Assembly: GCF_003952165.1 (NCBI RefSeq)
Contig: NZ_RXFT01000005.1
Span: 1 to 64,000 of the forward strand
Source: Variovorax guangxiensis
GTDB lineage: Bacteria > Pseudomonadota > Gammaproteobacteria > Burkholderiales > Burkholderiaceae_C
Direction of reading: 5' to 3'
Length of the DNA stretch: 64,000 bases
Shown: positions 61,551-64,000 of the stretch, in pieces
Position numbering within the stretch: position 1 is the stretch's first letter
Layout: each line of letters starts with the position of its first letter
Program-made: the position numbers and the translations under genes
Notes under the pieces: generated by a model
Told to the model about the DNA's origin: nothing
What the model saw: the letters and a program-made list of their open reading frames with translations, nothing else
Databases searched by the model: none

Positions 61551-63590
61551 CTTCAGCGCACCCAGCAGATTGTTGAAATCGTCGGTCCAGGGCCTCTGCC
61601 CCGGCTCCGTGGCGATCGGGGCCGCGCCCGCGCGTATGGGCTCGCGCGCCAGCGCCTGGGGGTCGCGCGAGACCAGCACCCAGTCGGTGCGATGCAGCCA
61701 GTCGGACTGCTCCGCCAGGTCGTGCACCAGCACCGCGTGCAGGCCGCGCGCGGCGGCCACCCTGGCGATCACGGGCGCCAGCGCCAGGAAGCGGTTGGTG
61801 ACGTGGAAGGCGATCACGCCATCGGGCCGCATGTGGCGCAGGTAGACGTCCATCGCCTCCACGGTGAGCAGGTGCACCGGCACCGAATCCCCCGAGAAGG
61901 CATCGACCGCGAGCACGTCGAAGCCCTGCGCCGGTTCGCGCTCCAGCGCCAGCCGGGCGTCGCCCGAAACGCGCTCGATGCGCGCGGCGCTGTCGCGCAG
62001 GAAGCTGAATTCCTTGTCCGCCAGCGCGAACACCAGCGGATTGATCTCGTAGAAGCGGTAGACGTCGCCGCTGCGCCCGTAGACCGCGAGCGTGCCGGCG
62101 CCCAGCCCGATCAGGCCCACGCGGCGCGGACCGGCCGGCGCCGCGGCGATGGCGCGGCCGATGCCCGAGGTCTGGCCGTAGTAGGTGGTGAGCTCGCGCC
62201 GGCGTGCGGGGTCGGTGAACTGCGAGCCGTGCTTGACCGATCCGTGCGCCAGCTGGCGCGTGCTGTCCGAGGGCGGATCGCGCTTCATGTCGTACACCTG
62301 CAGCGCCCCGTAGAAATTGCGCTGCAGGCTGCGCGCGCCCAGGTTGTCGCTGGCGATCTGCCGCAGCAGGAAGAAAGTGCAGCCGGCGGCCAGCACCACG
62401 CAGCCCACCCGCAGCCATGCCCGCCGGCGCAGCACGGCCGCCGCCGCCAGCGCGGTCAGCATCAGGCCGAGCCCCAGCTCGTAGTACGCCGCCAGAACAT
62501 GCGGCGCGACCAGCCCCACCATCACCCCGCCCAGCGCGCCGCCGAGTGAGAGCATCAGGTAGAAACGCGTGAGATAACGCGGCCCCGGCCGCAGCCGGGC
62601 GGTCTCGCTGTGCAGGAACATGCACAGCACGAAGAGCCCCGACACGTACAGCGGCAGCGCGATCCGCACGTTGGCGCCGATGGAGTGCTGCAGCCCGAAG
62701 GCGCACAACAGCAGCATGGCGGCCCCCAGCGGCAGGAACACGCCGCGCCGGTACCAGCGGTCGCTCTCGAAGCACAGCACGAAGGTCAGCAGGTACAGCG
62801 ACAGCGGCAGCACCCACAGGAAGGGCACGGCCGCGACGTTCTGCGTGATGTGGTTGGTCACCGCCAGCAGCAGCCACGACGCCAGCGCCGGCAGCGCGAG
62901 CCACAGGAAGCAGTCGAGCGCGCGCGGCGGCCTTTCTTCCGCTGGCGCCGCGGCGGACTCCGGCGCGGCCTGCTGCCGGACGTCTTGCGGCCAGCGCCGC
63001 GCCATGTACAGCGTGGTGCCCGCGCACAGCAGCGCGAACGCGCCGTACCCCCACGACCATCCGTGCGCCTGCTGCAGCAGCGTGCTGCGCGGCTCGATCA
63101 GCACCGGGTAGCTCAGCAGCGACAGCAGCGAGGCCAGGTTCGACAGCGAGAAATACCGGTACACCTGCGCGCCCCACGGCGTGCGCGCCACCCACGACTG
63201 CACCAGCGGCCCGGTGGTCGAGAGCAGGAAGTAAGGCAGGCCGATGGTGCAGGCCAGCAGCCCGAGGATGCGCCAGGCCGGGTCCTCGGTGCCCACCGGC
63301 TTCCAGTGGGCGCTCACCACGATCGGCAGGAAGGCCAGGCTCGCGAGCAGCAGCCCGACATGCAGCACGGCCTGCGCGCGCATGCGCAGGTGGCGCGCGA
63401 CCCAGTCGGAATACGCGTAGCCCGCGAGCAGCACGACCTGGAAGAACACCATGCAGATCGACCACACCGCGGCCGAGCCGCCGAACCACGGAAGGATCTG
63501 CTTCGCGATCAGCGGCTGGACCAGGAACAGCAGGAACGCGCTGCTGAAGATGGTTCCGGCAAACAGGAGCTGGATGCCGGCGCGCCCCAT
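61548..63590 (-). CDS. Fused membrane/spermidine-synthase-like protein
   Basis: A 680-residue protein. The first ~420 residues hold about ten hydrophobic segments (AGTIFSSAFLLFLVQPLIAK...) in a fused-MFS pattern. The rest is a spermidine-synthase-like AdoMet domain with GLIGLGAGTLAVYG and VSGDARLALE, YFEIN-type text (RFYEINPLVF) and a final DDFNNLL. The classic synthase Asp pair is altered, so aminopropyl transfer is not assured. Its stop is in the terminator region, and it is close behind the DUF2214 gene. Confidence 0.88.
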   Translation of the reverse strand: MGRAGIQLLFAGTIFSSAFLLFLVQPLIAKQILPWFGGSAAVWSICMVFFQVVLLAGYAYSDWVARHLRMRAQAVLHVGLLLASLAFLPIVVSAHWKPVGTEDPAWRILGLLACTIGLPYFLLSTTGPLVQSWVARTPWGAQVYRYFSLSNLASLLSLLSYPVLIEPRSTLLQQAHGWSWGYGAFALLCAGTTLYMARRWPQDVRQQAAPESAAAPAEERPPRALDCFLWLALPALASWLLLAVTNHITQNVAAVPFLWVLPLSLYLLTFVLCFESDRWYRRGVFLPLGAAMLLLCAFGLQHSIGANVRIALPLYVSGLFVLCMFLHSETARLRPGPRYLTRFYLMLSLGGALGGVMVGLVAPHVLAAYYELGLGLMLTALAAAAVLRRRAWLRVGCVVLAAGCTFFLLRQIASDNLGARSLQRNFYGALQVYDMKRDPPSDSTRQLAHGSVKHGSQFTDPARRRELTTYYGQTSGIGRAIAAAPAGPRRVGLIGLGAGTLAVYGRSGDVYRFYEINPLVFALADKEFSFLRDSAARIERVSGDARLALEREPAQGFDVLAVDAFSGDSVPVHLLTVEAMDVYLRHMRPDGVIAFHVTNRFLALAPVIARVAAARGLHAVLVHDLAEQSDWLHRTDWVLVSRDPQALAREPIRAGAAPIATEPGQRPWTDDFNNLLGALK

Positions 63591-63597
63591 GCCACGC

Positions 63598-64000
63598 CTA
63601 CTTGCCGAAGCCGCGTGCGAGGAACACCGCCACCAGCGGGATCAGCGCGATCAGGTGCGCCTGGATCATCACCAGCTTGCGGGTCTTGAGGATCTCGGCC
63701 TCGGCCGGCAGCTTGCCGGTGGCGCGCAGCGTCTTGCGCCAGCGGAAGTAGGTCAGCGTCGGGAAGATCGACACCACCCCCACGATGATGAACAGCCCCA
63801 GCTTCACGTGCAGCAGCGGGTTGGTCCAGTACCAGGCCGTGCCCTTCACGCCCCACCAGGTGCGCGCGATGCCGGTGGCGAGCACCGCGATGGCGGCGAT
63901 GCCGTAGACCATGTCGACCTTGGCCAGCCGCTCGACCACCGCCGCGTTGAGCCACTGCACGCGGCACAGCGCGGCCTCGCTGGAAATGAAGACGACCATC
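63598..64000 (-). CDS. DUF2214 membrane protein (5' end outside the window)
   Basis: About 133 residues of a four-span protein are visible (VDMVYGIAAIAVLATGIARTWW, LHVKLGLFIIVGVVSIFPTL, ending VAVFLARGFGK), matching DUF2214. The frame is still open at the right edge, and the usual N-terminal span is missing. The ATG at 63999 (MVVFISSE) is therefore probably internal and the gene continues. Seven bases separate its stop from the next start. Function unknown. Confidence 0.8.
   Translation of the reverse strand, partial: MVVFISSEAALCRVQWLNAAVVERLAKVDMVYGIAAIAVLATGIARTWWGVKGTAWYWTNPLLHVKLGLFIIVGVVSIFPTLTYFRWRKTLRATGKLPAEAEILKTRKLVMIQAHLIALIPLVAVFLARGFGK

Overview
The window looks like a chromosomal segment of a high-G+C betaproteobacterium of the order Burkholderiales, most likely family Comamonadaceae and perhaps Variovorax. 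This is inference from gene content (lptA-lptB-rpoN, FMN-dependent glutamate-synthase-like protein, Bug-type binding protein, UPF0149/SEC-C protein, many LysR regulators) and from protein character. I see no rRNA, tRNA, CRISPR array, prophage or insertion sequence.

Layout. 1-2.7 kb: end of a type VI secretion locus, with a VgrG spike and the first codons of a coupled downstream gene. 2.9-12.4 kb: a minus-strand operon of a TPR-CHAT caspase-like protein, a TpsB outer-membrane transporter and a 1,801-residue TpsA haemagglutinin-like adhesin. 12.7-21.2 kb: a stress block with a Cys-rich small protein, a clade II catalase preceded by a 49-residue membrane protein, a transglutaminase-like protein, the LigD/Ku end-joining pair and a zinc deacylase-like protein. 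21.3-27.3 kb: rpe, apaG, then a three-gene set with ATGA overlaps (Gcr-like membrane protein, Kef-type antiporter, YbdK ligase). 27.4-29.0 kb: a lower-G+C HTH-ImmA/IrrE plus DUF4411 toxin module. 29.1-37.5 kb: thiL, pgpA and a CinA-like amidase, with about 6 kb of accessory genes (DUF3053 lipoprotein, LysR, Bug receptor, flavin monooxygenase, MFS pump) between thiL and pgpA. 37.5-46.4 kb: a Tat-exported nitroreductase-like protein, LysR, MFS, UPF0149, FMN glutamate-synthase-like and kinase-like proteins, a tandem pair of small membrane paralogues and a lone PIN protein. 46.5-52.8 kb: surface-adhesin-E-like protein, an RNA methyltransferase, a hybrid histidine kinase, a cytochrome b561 with two YceI proteins, and a LysE exporter. 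52.8-64.0 kb: phospholipase-D-like lipoprotein, rpoN, lptB, lptA, dsbA, a SPOR protein, argS, a PsiF-repeat protein, a fused membrane/spermidine-synthase-like protein and a DUF2214 protein cut by the window end.

The most unusual DNA signal is a roughly 97-base repeat present four times (8384-8482, 22725-22823, 30091-30190, 40494-40590). Each copy begins within a few bases of a stop codon and has the same orientation relative to the gene that has just ended. It can fold into three stems, one of which shows a compensatory G:C for A:T change between copies. The most interesting protein system is the CHAT-TpsB-TpsA operon, which carries one copy of this repeat between tpsB and tpsA. A recurring theme is ATGA/GTGA stop-start overlap, including three cases where a mini-ORF of 12-18 codons ends on the start codon of a main gene (vgrG, the Cys-rich protein, katE).
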